A stretch of DNA of 64,000 bases from Mucilaginibacter sp. PAMB04168 (GTDB lineage Bacteria; Bacteroidota; Bacteroidia; Sphingobacteriales; Sphingobacteriaceae): assembly GCF_039634365.2 (NCBI RefSeq), contig NZ_CP155079.2, positions 496,001 through 560,000 on the forward strand, in the 5' to 3' direction. Made by a program: the position numbers and the translations under genes. Below, piece by piece: positions 35,537 to 44,173 of this stretch. Positions within the stretch are counted from its first letter, which is position 1. The number at the start of each line of letters is the position of its first letter. Under the pieces are notes generated by a model. The model was not told the origin of the DNA, searched no databases, and saw nothing but the letters and a program-made list of their open reading frames with translations.

Positions 35537-35986
35537 ATGAAAAAAGCATTGTTAATGATTGTAGCGCTGTTTTTTACAGCTGCTGCTTTTGCACAAATTG
35601 AGGAGCCGGTAAAATGGAGCTACACTGCAAAAAGAATAAACGCCAACGAGGCGGTAGTATTTGTAAAAGCTACTATTGAACCAGGATGGCATATTTACTC
35701 ACAAAATTTAAAAGAAGGTGGCCCTGTTGCTACTAACTTTACTTTTGCATCAGCAAAAGGTTATACACTGGTTGGCAAAACTGCCGAGCCAAATCCTATC
35801 ACCAAATTTGAATCGGCTTTTAAAATGAATGTAAGCTATTTCGAAAATTCGGTAATATTTCAGCAACGTGTTAAATTGAAGGGCGCTGGCGCTACTACTG
35901 TAAAAGGTAAGGTAGAATACATGACCTGTAATGACCGCAAATGCCTGCCGCCAGATGAAGTTGAATTTACTGTCCCGGTAAAATAA
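35537..35986 (+). CDS. Periplasmic DsbD N-terminal-like (DsbD-alpha) protein
   Basis: A 149-residue exported protein with a signal peptide (MKKALLMIVALFFTAAAFAQ). The mature part is the immunoglobulin-like N-terminal domain of DsbD with the redox pair CNDRKCLPP near residue 134 (C-x4-C; the E. coli domain has C-x5-C). It would accept electrons from the membrane protein encoded next and reduce periplasmic partners. It starts three bases after birA and precedes dsbD by 18 bases. Confidence 0.85.
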   Translation: MKKALLMIVALFFTAAAFAQIEEPVKWSYTAKRINANEAVVFVKATIEPGWHIYSQNLKEGGPVATNFTFASAKGYTLVGKTAEPNPITKFESAFKMNVSYFENSVIFQQRVKLKGAGATTVKGKVEYMTCNDRKCLPPDEVEFTVPVK

Positions 35987-36004
35987 GCGGAACCCAAAAC
36001 ATAT

Positions 36005-37732
36005 ATGAAAGCACGACATAGCCGCTTAACCTTAATTACTACCATGCTGGGCTTTTTGCTCGGTGTTATGCTAATTACAACCGGGCCCGCCTCTGCAAAG
36101 GTGGTTACCCAGGAAACTGACACCGTATCAACCGCCGGCCTGGAGTTTACTGATGTACAGCCCGTCACTGCCGATACAGCAGTAACTACCGACACTTCTA
36201 TTAACAAAAGCGTTACGCCTACAGCCATCAAAGCAGCCGGCGCCATTGCTCAAAAAGAGGTAGAAAAGCCTAAAACGCTTTGGCAAATATTTATTGCAGG
36301 CCTGTTAGGTGGTTTTGCTGCGCTGGTAATGCCGTGTATATATCCGTTATTGCCTTTAACCGTAAGTTATTTTACTAAAAAGGCGGGCTCGCGCAGTAAG
36401 GGTATCCTACATTCAGTTATTTATGGTGTGTCGATTGTTGTGATCTATGTTTCGCTTGGATTGATTATTACGCTTGTTTTTGGTTCGGATGCTTTAAATG
36501 CACTGGCATCAAACGGGGTGTTTAACTTATTTTTCTTCTTACTGCTTATTGTATTTGGCGTTTCGTTTTTAGGCGCTTTCGAGCTAACCCTTCCCAGCTC
36601 TTTAGCTAATAAGCTCGACGAAAATTCGGATAAAGGTGGCTTGGCCGGATTGTTCTTTATGGCAGCTACATTGGTAGTGGTGTCGTTTTCATGCACAGGA
36701 CCAATTATTGGTACTTTATTAGTAGAGGCAGCATCAAAAGGGGAGCGTTTAGCGCCCGCCATTGGTATGCTGGGCTTCTCGTTAGCACTGGCTATTCCGT
36801 TTACGCTGTTTGCGTTGTTCCCTTCGGCACTTAAGTCATTGCCTAAATCGGGCGGTTGGCTAAATAGCGTAAAGGTGGTTTTGGGTTTTCTGGAATTGGC
36901 CTTTGCTCTTAAGTTTTTATCAAATGTTGATTTGGCTTACCACTGGAACTGGTTCGACCGTGAGGTGTTCCTGTCATTATGGATTGCTATAGCATTTTTG
37001 TTGGGCTTGTATTTAATAGGAAAAATTAAATTTTCGCATGATAGCGATGTGCCATACCTGTCAGTGCCACGCACATTTTTGGCAGTAATAGTTTTTGCTT
37101 TTGTGGCTTATATGATACCTGGGTTATGGGGTGCACCGCTTAAAACACTGAGCGGATTTTTACCGCCGCCGGCCACGCAGGATTTTAATCTATCGGCAGG
37201 TGTTTCATCGGCAGATGAAACATCCGTTCAAGCCGTTTCTATAAAAGAAAAAAAATACGAAAAGCTGTTTGTTAACGGTAAGCATGCCGGCTTAAATGAA
37301 TGGTATGATTACGATCAGGCTATGCAGGTTTCAAAAGAACTTGGCAAACCGGTATTAATTGATTTTACGGGCTGGGTATGCGCCAACTGCCGTAAAATGG
37401 AAAACGAAGTTTGGAGCGATCCGGCGGTACATAAGCGTCTGGCCAATGATTTTGTAATGCTCGAACTTTATGTGGATGAGAAAACGGAACTTCCGGCAGC
37501 AGATCAAAAGATATCGGAATTTAGCGGTAAGAAAATTAAAACCATTGGCAATAAGTGGAGCGATTATGAAGCTTCAAAATTTAATGTAAATTCGCAGCCG
37601 TATTACGTTATAGTTAACGCTAAAGGCGATGTCCTGGTTCCGCCGCAAGGGGCTAACTATGATGTGAATAACTATATTGAATTTTTAGACAGCGGCAAAG
37701 CCGCCTATCAGAAAAACAATGGCAGAAATTAA
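36005..37732 (+). CDS. dsbD: Thiol:disulfide interchange protein DsbD
   Basis: A 575-residue inner-membrane electron carrier moving reducing equivalents from cytoplasmic thioredoxin to the periplasm. A signal peptide or anchor is followed by a Thr/Val-rich low-complexity stretch where the alpha domain would normally be. Eight or so helices (about residues 95-375) carry the two key cysteines in VMPCIYPLLPL and FSCTGPIIG. The C-terminal thioredoxin-like domain has GWVCANCRKM near 460. The alpha domain is supplied by the preceding gene. It overlaps pfkA by 14 bases. Confidence 0.92.
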   Translation: MKARHSRLTLITTMLGFLLGVMLITTGPASAKVVTQETDTVSTAGLEFTDVQPVTADTAVTTDTSINKSVTPTAIKAAGAIAQKEVEKPKTLWQIFIAGLLGGFAALVMPCIYPLLPLTVSYFTKKAGSRSKGILHSVIYGVSIVVIYVSLGLIITLVFGSDALNALASNGVFNLFFFLLLIVFGVSFLGAFELTLPSSLANKLDENSDKGGLAGLFFMAATLVVVSFSCTGPIIGTLLVEAASKGERLAPAIGMLGFSLALAIPFTLFALFPSALKSLPKSGGWLNSVKVVLGFLELAFALKFLSNVDLAYHWNWFDREVFLSLWIAIAFLLGLYLIGKIKFSHDSDVPYLSVPRTFLAVIVFAFVAYMIPGLWGAPLKTLSGFLPPPATQDFNLSAGVSSADETSVQAVSIKEKKYEKLFVNGKHAGLNEWYDYDQAMQVSKELGKPVLIDFTGWVCANCRKMENEVWSDPAVHKRLANDFVMLELYVDEKTELPAADQKISEFSGKKIKTIGNKWSDYEASKFNVNSQPYYVIVNAKGDVLVPPQGANYDVNNYIEFLDSGKAAYQKNNGRN

Positions 37733-38696
37733 GAACATTGGTGTTTATACTTCAGGCGGCGATTCGCCGGGCATGAACTCCGCCATACGGGCTGTGGTTC
37801 GAACGGCTTTATATTATAACCTTGAGGTAACAGGTATACGCCGTGGTTACGCAGGTATGATCAGCGGCGATTTGTTTCCGATGGATCGTAAATCGGTAGC
37901 CAACATTGTACAGCGCGGCGGCACTATTCTTAAAACCGCCCGCAGCGAAGAGTTCAGAACGCCCGAAGGCCGCCAGCAAGCTTACAAGCAGTTGAAACGT
38001 TACGGCGTTGATGCCCTGGTAGGCATTGGTGGCGATGGTACCTTTACCGGTGCAAAAATATTCAGTAATGAGTTTGGTATTCCTATTGTAGGTTTGCCGG
38101 GTACCATCGATAATGATTTACAAGGTACCGACTTTACCATTGGTTACGATACGGCTATCAACACCGTAGTTGAAGCAGTGGATAAAATACGCGATACAGC
38201 CGAATCACATGACCGTTTGTTTATTGTAGAGGTAATGGGGCGCGACTCGGGCCTTATTGCGCTGCGTACCGGTATTGCTTCGGGTGCTGAGGCTATTCTG
38301 ATCCCGGAAACTAAAACTAACCTGGAAGCTTTATATCACCGTTTGGAGCAAGGCCGCAGAGATAAATCTTCTAAAATTTTAATTGTAGCTGAAGGGGATG
38401 AAGCAGGCGGCGCTTTTGAGATTGGCCGATTGGTAAAAGAAAAATATCCTAACTACGATACACGCGTATCAGTGCTGGGACACATGCAACGTGGCGGACA
38501 CCCAACTTGTATGGACCGCGTGCTGGCCAGCCGTTGCGGCGTGGCGGCAGTGGAGGCGCTTATGGCGGGCCACAGTCATGAAATGATCGGTATAATCAAC
38601 GGAAAGATAGCTTATACACCTTTCGAAAATGCCATTAAGCATAATACAGAAGTAGATGCTAACTTGCTGCGAATAGTAGATATTCTGTCGCTATAA
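37719..38696 (+). CDS. pfkA: ATP-dependent 6-phosphofructokinase
   Basis: Phosphorylates fructose-6-phosphate in glycolysis. The length of 325 residues is normal. ATP binding uses YTSGGDSPGMNSAIRAV, catalytic residues are in GLPGTIDNDLQGTDFTIGY (TIDND), and GGDGTFTGAKIF and VLGHMQRGGHPTCMDR are typical of the PfkA group. The Gly (not Lys) in GGDGT at the position that decides phosphoryl donor fits ATP use. The gene starts within the dsbD coding end (14-base overlap), suggesting cotranscription, and is followed by a strong terminator. Confidence 0.95.
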   Translation: MAEIKNIGVYTSGGDSPGMNSAIRAVVRTALYYNLEVTGIRRGYAGMISGDLFPMDRKSVANIVQRGGTILKTARSEEFRTPEGRQQAYKQLKRYGVDALVGIGGDGTFTGAKIFSNEFGIPIVGLPGTIDNDLQGTDFTIGYDTAINTVVEAVDKIRDTAESHDRLFIVEVMGRDSGLIALRTGIASGAEAILIPETKTNLEALYHRLEQGRRDKSSKILIVAEGDEAGGAFEIGRLVKEKYPNYDTRVSVLGHMQRGGHPTCMDRVLASRCGVAAVEALMAGHSHEMIGIINGKIAYTPFENAIKHNTEVDANLLRIVDILSL

Positions 38697-38717
38697 AAGC
38701 CATACTTTTTAAACGTT

Positions 38718-38756
38718 TTAAAAGCCGGGAACCTTACAGGTTAGCCGGCTTTTTTA
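38718..38756 (+). terminator. Intrinsic terminator after pfkA
   Basis: AAAAGCCGG pairs with CCGGCTTTT, with an inner AACC/GGTT stem, then six T. Confidence 0.85.
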
Positions 38757-39067
38757 TTCTGTAAATGTGGTTGTGTAAAGCTAGCTTATAGTCATCAATA
38801 ATAACTTAATCTGATATGCTGTCAGCCTATGTGAAAGGTAAGTAATGCTGATTTAGATCTTTCTGGAAGGATGGGCTGAAAAATACGCAAACCGGCTTGG
38901 AACCGCAGGTTACCATAAAGCCTTGAAAATACAAACTAAGGGCTTTGTTTAGTTAAGGTTGTTGGGCTAAATTGGCTATAGCCTTGTTGTTCTGCTGTCT
39001 AAAACAAAGTATTGCTTATTTTATGAGTAGGATTAGGCTAACTATTTGAGTTTTATATTCTTTTTCT
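38757..39067. other. Intergenic stretch before rpsP, no gene seen
   Basis: No reading frame with coding character is seen on either strand. A short inverted repeat (AAAGCCTT ... AAGGGCTTT, one bulge) lies around 38918-38946; no promoter-like box is clear until 39068. It is presumably the upstream control region of the rpsP operon. Confidence 0.45.
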
Positions 39068-39100
39068 TATCTTTGCAGCCCCGCAGAAAGAACTCCGGGG
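39068..39100 (+). promoter_or_regulatory. rpsP -7 box with 5' leader hairpin
   Basis: TATCTTTG at 39068-39075 is followed after three bases by CCCCG (39079-39083) and its partner CGGGG (39096-39100), so the transcript would start in or next to the stem. The GC-rich stem is unusual in an AT-rich leader. Confidence 0.6.
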
Positions 39101-39132
39101 ACATGTTGAATACATAACAAGAAGAAAAAGAA

Positions 39133-39663
39133 ATGGCAACTAAAATCAGATTGCAAAGACATGGTAAAAAAGGTAAGCCTTTTTACTACATCGTAGTGGC
39201 CGATGCACGTGCTCCACGTGATGGTCGTTTTATTGAGCGTTTAGGTTCATACAACCCAAACACTAACCCTGCTACTATCGATATCAACTTCGATAAAACT
39301 TTCGAATGGGTTGATAACGGTGCTCAGCCAACCGATACTTGTCGTGCTATCCTTTCATACAAAGGTGTGTTATACAAAAAACACCTGCAAGGTGGTGTTA
39401 AAAAAGGTGCTTTAACTCAAGATCAGGCTGATACTAAATTTGCGGCGTGGTTAGACCAGAAGGAAGAAAAAATCACTGGTAAAAAAACTAACTTAAACAG
39501 CGTTAAAGACGAATCTCGCAAAGCTGCTTTAGCTGCCGAGGCTAAGAAAAACGAAGACAGAGCTGCAGCTATTGCTGCTAAAAATACTCCGGTAGCCGAA
39601 GAAGAAGCTCCAGCTACTGAAGAAGGCGCTGAAGAGACAACTACTCAAGAGTCGGCCGAGTAA
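39133..39663 (+). CDS. rpsP: 30S ribosomal protein S16 with acidic C-terminal extension
   Basis: A 176-residue S16; most S16 are about 80-90. The N-terminal core is standard: [33 protein letters not shown] and [16 protein letters not shown]. After about residue 120 the protein becomes Lys/Ala/Glu-rich and ends in a run of acidic residues ([16 protein letters not shown]). Such tails are found in Bacteroidota. It opens the operon rpsP-rimM-trmD. Confidence 0.95.
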   Translation: MATKIRLQRHGKKGKPFYYIVVADARAPRDGRFIERLGSYNPNTNPATIDINFDKTFEWVDNGAQPTDTCRAILSYKGVLYKKHLQGGVKKGALTQDQADTKFAAWLDQKEEKITGKKTNLNSVKDESRKAALAAEAKKNEDRAAAIAAKNTPVAEEEAPATEEGAEETTTQESAE

Positions 39664-39682
39664 TTTTTTAATATTAATAATG

Positions 39683-39719
39683 CAATAGCGAAGCTGCTTT
39701 AACCGGTGCTTCGCTATTG
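39683..39719 (+). terminator. Perfect hairpin between rpsP and rimM
   Basis: CAATAGCGAAGC at 39683-39694 and GCTTCGCTATTG at 39708-39719 form a perfect 12-bp stem with a 13-base loop. Only a short T-rich stretch follows, so it may be an attenuator, a processing site or a partial terminator that lowers rimM relative to rpsP. Confidence 0.55.
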
Positions 39720-39739
39720 TTGTTTACAGACCCTTAGGG

Positions 39740-40267
39740 ATGAAAGCAGAAGATTATTTCAGAATAGGCACCGTATTAAAAACGCGTGGCCTTAAAGGCG
39801 AGTTGCAGTTGTATACCGATTTTGCCGGCTTGCAGGATATTAATTTTAATGCCGTGTTTTTGGATGTGGCTGGTAAGCTGGTGCCGTACTTTGTAAGCAG
39901 TATTAAATACCCCCAAGCCAATACAGCTTATTTGTACCTGGAAGAAGTTGATCATATTGATAAGGCTACGCCGTTGGTAAAAAAGGATGTATACCTGCCC
40001 AATAAACTAAAGCCTGAAAAAAGCGAAGACGATTTTACGCTGATGGACCTGCAAGGCTTTATTGCCATTGATGAAACGCATGGTGAGTTAGGTGAAATAA
40101 CTGAAGTAATTGAATACCCGCAGCAGGTTATAGCATCTGTGCATTATCAGAACCGCGAAGTGCTCTTTCCGCTCAATACTGATTTTATTAAAGGCATTGA
40201 CCTGGAAGGCGGCGAAGTTTACCTTGACTTGCCTGAAGGATTACTGGATGTATATTTAAACCCCTGA
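39740..40267 (+). CDS. rimM: Ribosome maturation factor RimM
   Basis: Assists 30S assembly by binding S19. The 175-residue protein has an N-terminal domain (FRIGTVLKTRGLKGELQLY, typical GxxxGxRG-like motif) and a C-terminal PRC-barrel beginning near residue 95 (DDFTLMDLQGFIAID, LFPLNTDFIKGIDLEGG). It follows rpsP by 76 bases with a hairpin between, and trmD comes 141 bases later. The gene order rpsP-rimM-trmD-rplS is conserved. Confidence 0.95.
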   Translation: MKAEDYFRIGTVLKTRGLKGELQLYTDFAGLQDINFNAVFLDVAGKLVPYFVSSIKYPQANTAYLYLEEVDHIDKATPLVKKDVYLPNKLKPEKSEDDFTLMDLQGFIAIDETHGELGEITEVIEYPQQVIASVHYQNREVLFPLNTDFIKGIDLEGGEVYLDLPEGLLDVYLNP

Positions 40268-40284
40268 TAGTGTTTAACCCCACT

Positions 40285-40369
40285 TGTCATTCCGAGTGCT
40301 AACGGGCAATTCTTTCTAAGCGACAAGCCATTTACCCGAAAAGGTTTCTTACTATCGTTCAATATAACT
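40285..40369. repeat. Degenerate copy of the dispersed palindromic repeat
   Basis: It begins TGTCATTCCGAGTG. Its right part (AAAAGGTTTC, then TTACTATCGTTC) matches the reverse complement of the left arm of the element at 9266-9351. The arms have diverged from each other. Confidence 0.5.
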
Positions 40370-40408
40370 ACTGTTTTTTATCTGTATTCTTTAAAATATT
40401 TAAAAATC

Positions 40409-41086
40409 ATGCGTTTCGATATTATCACTGTGTTGCCAGGCCTGCTCGAAAGCCCGTTTGCGCATTCAATACTGCAGCGCGCACAAAAAAAAGGGATTGC
40501 CGAAATACACGTGCACAACCTGCGCGATTATTCATCGAACAAGCATAAAAACGTAGACGATTACCCGTACGGCGGCGGTAGCGGCATGGTTATGATGATA
40601 GAGCCCTTCGCTAACTGTATAGACAAGCTGAAAAATGAGCGTACCTACGACGAAGTTATTTTTATGAGTCCGGATGGGGAAACGCTCAATCAATCTATCG
40701 CCAATCAGCTATCCATCAAGCAGAACATTATTTTACTGTGCGGGCACTATAAGGGAATCGATCAGCGCATCCGCGATTTATACGTAACCCGCGAGATTTC
40801 TATAGGCGATTATGTGTTATCGGGTGGAGAACTACCCGCGGCTGTATTGGTTGATACGGTAGTGAGGCTGATACCCGGCGTATTGTCTGACGAAACCTCG
40901 GCCTTATCTGACTCCTTTCAGGGAGAATTGTTGGACGCACCATTGTATACCCGTCCCGCCGATTGGAATGGACATAAAGTGCCAGATATTCTGTTAGGCG
41001 GCAACACACCCGAAATTGAGAAATGGCGCTTTGAAAAAGCTATCGAACGCACACGCCAGCGCAGGCCTGATCTTTTAGGGGAGTAA
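40409..41086 (+). CDS. trmD: tRNA (guanine-N1)-methyltransferase
   Basis: Methylates G37 of several tRNAs, preventing frameshifting; a SPOUT (knotted) methylase of 225 residues. The motifs [30 protein letters not shown] and the knot region [20 protein letters not shown] are all present. The ATG at 40409 gives the family N-terminus [17 protein letters not shown]. It follows rimM across a degenerate repeat, and rplS follows after 279 bases. Confidence 0.96.
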   Translation: MRFDIITVLPGLLESPFAHSILQRAQKKGIAEIHVHNLRDYSSNKHKNVDDYPYGGGSGMVMMIEPFANCIDKLKNERTYDEVIFMSPDGETLNQSIANQLSIKQNIILLCGHYKGIDQRIRDLYVTREISIGDYVLSGGELPAAVLVDTVVRLIPGVLSDETSALSDSFQGELLDAPLYTRPADWNGHKVPDILLGGNTPEIEKWRFEKAIERTRQRRPDLLGE

Positions 41087-41311
41087 CGTCTGGTTGGAGG
41101 TGGCGAAAGCAAGTTTTGTGTTAAAAAGCCAGAGCAACAACAATAGAAGTTCAATTACAGCTGGTAGTTGCCGCAGGTATATAATCACTTACTGCCGGCA
41201 TGGAGATTTAAGTATTACATTGCTGACAGCTAATTCTTTTGCGGCGAACCCAGCCAGAAATAAATAATAAGAAAAAAACAAAAATCACTTTTTTAAATCT
41301 AAAAAAATCCC
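41087..41311. other. Intergenic stretch before rplS
   Basis: No coding frame or known element is visible. The last 60 bases are strongly AT-rich, consistent with an upstream promoter element for rplS. Confidence 0.35.
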
Positions 41312-41347
41312 TATTATTGCAATCCGATTTTTACGGGCTAAAAATCG
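41312..41347 (+). promoter_or_regulatory. rplS -7-like box with 5' leader hairpin
   Basis: TATTATTG at 41312-41319 is one base off the consensus. CGATTTTT at 41325-41332 and AAAAATCG at 41340-41347 form an 8-bp stem with a seven-base loop a few bases downstream. This repeats the layout found before rplM and rpsP. Confidence 0.5.
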
Positions 41348-41365
41348 CATTAAGAGCTTAAAATC

Positions 41366-41713
41366 ATGGATTTAGTAAAATTTGTTGAAGAGCAGTCAGT
41401 AGAAAAAAAGGAACTTCCTGCATTCAAATCAGGTGACACTGTAACTGTACACTATAAAATCAGAGAAGGTAACAAAGAGCGTGTGCAGCTGTACCAAGGT
41501 GTAGTTATCCAACGCAACAGCGCTGGCAGCACTGAAACTTTTACCGTGCGTAAAGTATCAAACGGTATAGGTGTTGAGCGTATCTTCCCTGTAAACTCTC
41601 CTAACATCGATAAAATTGAGGTTAACAGCCGCGGTAAAGTACGTCGTGCAAAATTATTCTATCTGCGCGCGCTTACCGGTAAAGCTGCACGTATCAAATC
41701 AAAACGCGTATAA
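41366..41713 (+). CDS. rplS: 50S ribosomal protein L19
   Basis: A 115-residue large-subunit protein at the 30S/50S interface, normal length. Segments [55 protein letters not shown] and [19 protein letters not shown] are family features. It has its own promoter-like leader and hairpin, so it may be expressed apart from trmD. A shared terminator lies downstream. Confidence 0.97.
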   Translation: MDLVKFVEEQSVEKKELPAFKSGDTVTVHYKIREGNKERVQLYQGVVIQRNSAGSTETFTVRKVSNGIGVERIFPVNSPNIDKIEVNSRGKVRRAKLFYLRALTGKAARIKSKRV

Positions 41714-41753
41714 GTTTTTTGTGCTGAATACGTACCTTTTTCAGGTAAGATTT

Positions 41754-41786
41754 AAATCCCGATAACTGATAAAGTTACCGGGATTT
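41754..41786. terminator. Terminator between rplS and convergent cheB
   Basis: AAATCCCGATAAC and GTTACCGGGATTT pair with one mismatch around a seven-base loop. Both directions have short A/T flanks, so it can serve both genes. Confidence 0.65.
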
Positions 41787-41825
41787 ATTATGTTCAAAGG
41801 GTAATTTCAGTCTTTAAAACTGTTA

Positions 41826-42827
41826 TTAAACATCATGCTCCTCAGGTAGCCGTCCGTCTCCGCTTTTGAGCAACATGGCACGCAGGGTTTGTACATACTG
41901 TTCAAGTTCTTCAACCCGCCTTTGTAAGGAGTTGCTTTCGCGCGGTAATAGCGGGAACTTTAATAACATTCGCTTTTGCTCTTCCATTAGGCGCAGTGAT
42001 GCCCACATAGCTTCTTCCACTTCGGTTGCTTTAAGCTGGTACAGGTTTTCCCAGGTAAAGGCATGTCCTGCAGCGCAGCGATAACTGTGTGTAATGCCGT
42101 GGTCTATATCCCATAATACGCCACCACACATGGGGCAGGTAAAGCCGGTACCCTTGGCACCTTGTTCCACTATATCGAGTGAGGTAAGTACCCGTTCGGC
42201 AATAGCGGCTTCCTTTAAAATATCTTCGGAAATAGCTTCCTTTGATTTGGCAGGTTGGTAAATTAATCCTGAAAGTACCAGTCCCATTTCTACCGTACGA
42301 GTAATGTAATTTACATCAATATGCTTTATAGCGGCCTGCGGCATATCAGGGTATGGGGCATTGGCCGGATCCTGCACCATGGTTATACCTCCGCTTCTGG
42401 CTATGGCAGCCATGCCCTCCACGCCATCATCGCGCACGCCGGTAAGTATTACACCAATAACGCCCGAATGATGATGAGCAGCAGCCGAGCGAAACATAGT
42501 ATCAATAGCCGGCCTGAAGCTGTTTTCGCGCGGGCCCTTGGTAATGCGTACGCGGTCTTTAGTTAGCAGCAGGTGAAAATCGGGTGGGGCAACATAAACC
42601 CTTGATGGCCGGATAGGTTCATTATCAACAGCAAATGCGCATGGGAGAACACTATGAGCCGATAAATGATTTAGGAAAGCTGTACCCATAGTATCACTCG
42701 GGAAATGCTGAACCACAAACACTGATGCCGCCAGATACTCCGGAAAATTTTCGAGCACTATGGGTAAGGCCTCCCAGCCCCCTGCCGATGACCCGATCAC
42801 GATGATGGGGTGTGTTACTTCTGCCAT
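41826..42827 (-). CDS. Stand-alone CheB-type methylesterase with zinc-ribbon end
   Basis: A 333-residue protein with the CheB catalytic domain but without a receiver domain. The putative triad is seen in IGSSAGGWEAL (Ser), VVQHFPSDTMG (His) and GVRDDGVEGMAAIA (Asp). The C-terminal part has four cysteines in CPMCGGVLWDIDHG and YRCAAGHAFTW (with two His), a likely zinc-binding ribbon, then a coiled coil. No chemotaxis gene is adjacent, so a non-chemotactic role is likely. The ATG at 42827 is chosen, as the 23 codons before it are not conserved. Confidence 0.85.
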   Translation of the reverse strand: MAEVTHPIIVIGSSAGGWEALPIVLENFPEYLAASVFVVQHFPSDTMGTAFLNHLSAHSVLPCAFAVDNEPIRPSRVYVAPPDFHLLLTKDRVRITKGPRENSFRPAIDTMFRSAAAHHHSGVIGVILTGVRDDGVEGMAAIARSGGITMVQDPANAPYPDMPQAAIKHIDVNYITRTVEMGLVLSGLIYQPAKSKEAISEDILKEAAIAERVLTSLDIVEQGAKGTGFTCPMCGGVLWDIDHGITHSYRCAAGHAFTWENLYQLKATEVEEAMWASLRLMEEQKRMLLKFPLLPRESNSLQRRVEELEQYVQTLRAMLLKSGDGRLPEEHDV

Positions 42828-43030
42828 GTTACTTTGTTTTACTCCCTGTGGTATAATGCAATGAGTGTATCGGCTGCTATAGTAAAATAACCTCATTATT
42901 AACCGGATTGTTTATGGTTTCAGCAGTGCCAGATTATTTTGAGATGAAAACGGGGCTCTGAAAAAAGCGTTTTAAGGTTGTAAGAACGCAGCATCAAACC
43001 ATTACCCGGTAAACGCCGTTAGTAATACAT

Positions 43031-44173
43031 ATGTCGCTGCAAAAACCACTACTTGAATTTACCGATAAAGGAATTTATTGTGCCAAGGGCAAGTTCTACA
43101 TCGACCCCTGGCAACCGGTGGATGATGCCGTAATTACCCATGCCCATGCCGATCACGCTTACCTAGGTCATAAACACTATCTGGCGCATCATCTTTCGCG
43201 TGAGGTAATGCTGTACCGCCTGGGCGATATACAACTGCAAACAGTTGAGTATGGCGAAACGGTAATGAAGAATGGCGTTAAAATTTCCTTACATCCCGCA
43301 GGGCATGTAATAGGCTCGGCCCAGATAAGGATTGAAAGCCAGGGACAGGTTTGGGTAGTATCGGGCGATTATAAAGTAGAAGATGATGGCGTATGCACAC
43401 CTTTTGAAGCGGTAAGCTGTCATCACTTTATTTCTGAATGCACGTTTGGGATGCCGGTATATAAGTGGAAACCGCAAACCGAAACCTTTGCCGATGTGAA
43501 TCGCTGGTGGCAGCAAAATGTTAACAACAACCTTGCTACCGTTATTGTAGGTTACTCACTAGGCAAAGCGCAGCGCATTCTCCAAAACCTTGATCTATCT
43601 ATCGGTAAAGTATATACGCATGGTGTTATTGAAAATACAAACGAAGCGCTGCGCCGCAACGGCGTTATATTACAGCCAACCGAGCGCATCACCGCAGATT
43701 CGGTTAAGGAAGAGGTGCGCAAAGGCATCATAATTGCGCCGCCTTCATCAGTGGGTACACCGTGGATGCGTAAGTTTCAACCCTATAGCTTTGGTTATTG
43801 CTCGGGCTGGATGGCTTTACGCGGGGCCAAGCGTAGGCGTGCGGCCGACAGGGGCTTTGTATTATCAGACCATGCCGACTGGGATGGCCTGGTAAGCGCC
43901 ATTGATGCTACCGGCTGCGAAAAGGTTTACTTAACACACGGCTATACCGCCAGTTTTGCCCGCTACCTGTCTGAGATAGGGTTTGACGCTCATGAGGTGC
44001 ACACGCTATATGGCGGCGAGGAAGAAGGAGTTCCTCCGCAGCCTTTAACAGAGGGGGGCGAGCAGGATGCACCTGATGTAGAAATCATCGACAATAAGGT
44101 GACTGAAGCAGCAGAACAGGAACTGATCAACACTCTCCCGTTAGGGCAGGGCCGGGGAGGGGCAGCTATATGA
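43031..44173 (+). CDS. Ligase-associated DNA exonuclease (beta-CASP nuclease)
   Basis: A 380-residue metallo-beta-lactamase/beta-CASP nuclease. Metal ligands are in THAHADHAYLG (HxHxDH), HPAGHVIGS and GDYKVEDDG, and a late His in LSDHADWDGL. The family forms a conserved set with an ATP-dependent DNA ligase; the next gene, overlapping by four bases, is that ligase. The helicase and PdeM endonuclease that usually complete the set are not here. Role: DNA repair, inferred from family. The C-terminal 50 residues are variable and acidic. Confidence 0.92.
   Translation: MSLQKPLLEFTDKGIYCAKGKFYIDPWQPVDDAVITHAHADHAYLGHKHYLAHHLSREVMLYRLGDIQLQTVEYGETVMKNGVKISLHPAGHVIGSAQIRIESQGQVWVVSGDYKVEDDGVCTPFEAVSCHHFISECTFGMPVYKWKPQTETFADVNRWWQQNVNNNLATVIVGYSLGKAQRILQNLDLSIGKVYTHGVIENTNEALRRNGVILQPTERITADSVKEEVRKGIIIAPPSSVGTPWMRKFQPYSFGYCSGWMALRGAKRRRAADRGFVLSDHADWDGLVSAIDATGCEKVYLTHGYTASFARYLSEIGFDAHEVHTLYGGEEEGVPPQPLTEGGEQDAPDVEIIDNKVTEAAEQELINTLPLGQGRGGAAI

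Noticed and set aside
37795..37815. GGTTCGAA-like tRNA T-loop motif
   Set aside because: It lies inside pfkA in the coding frame (VVRTA), and no acceptor stem or anticodon arm surrounds it.
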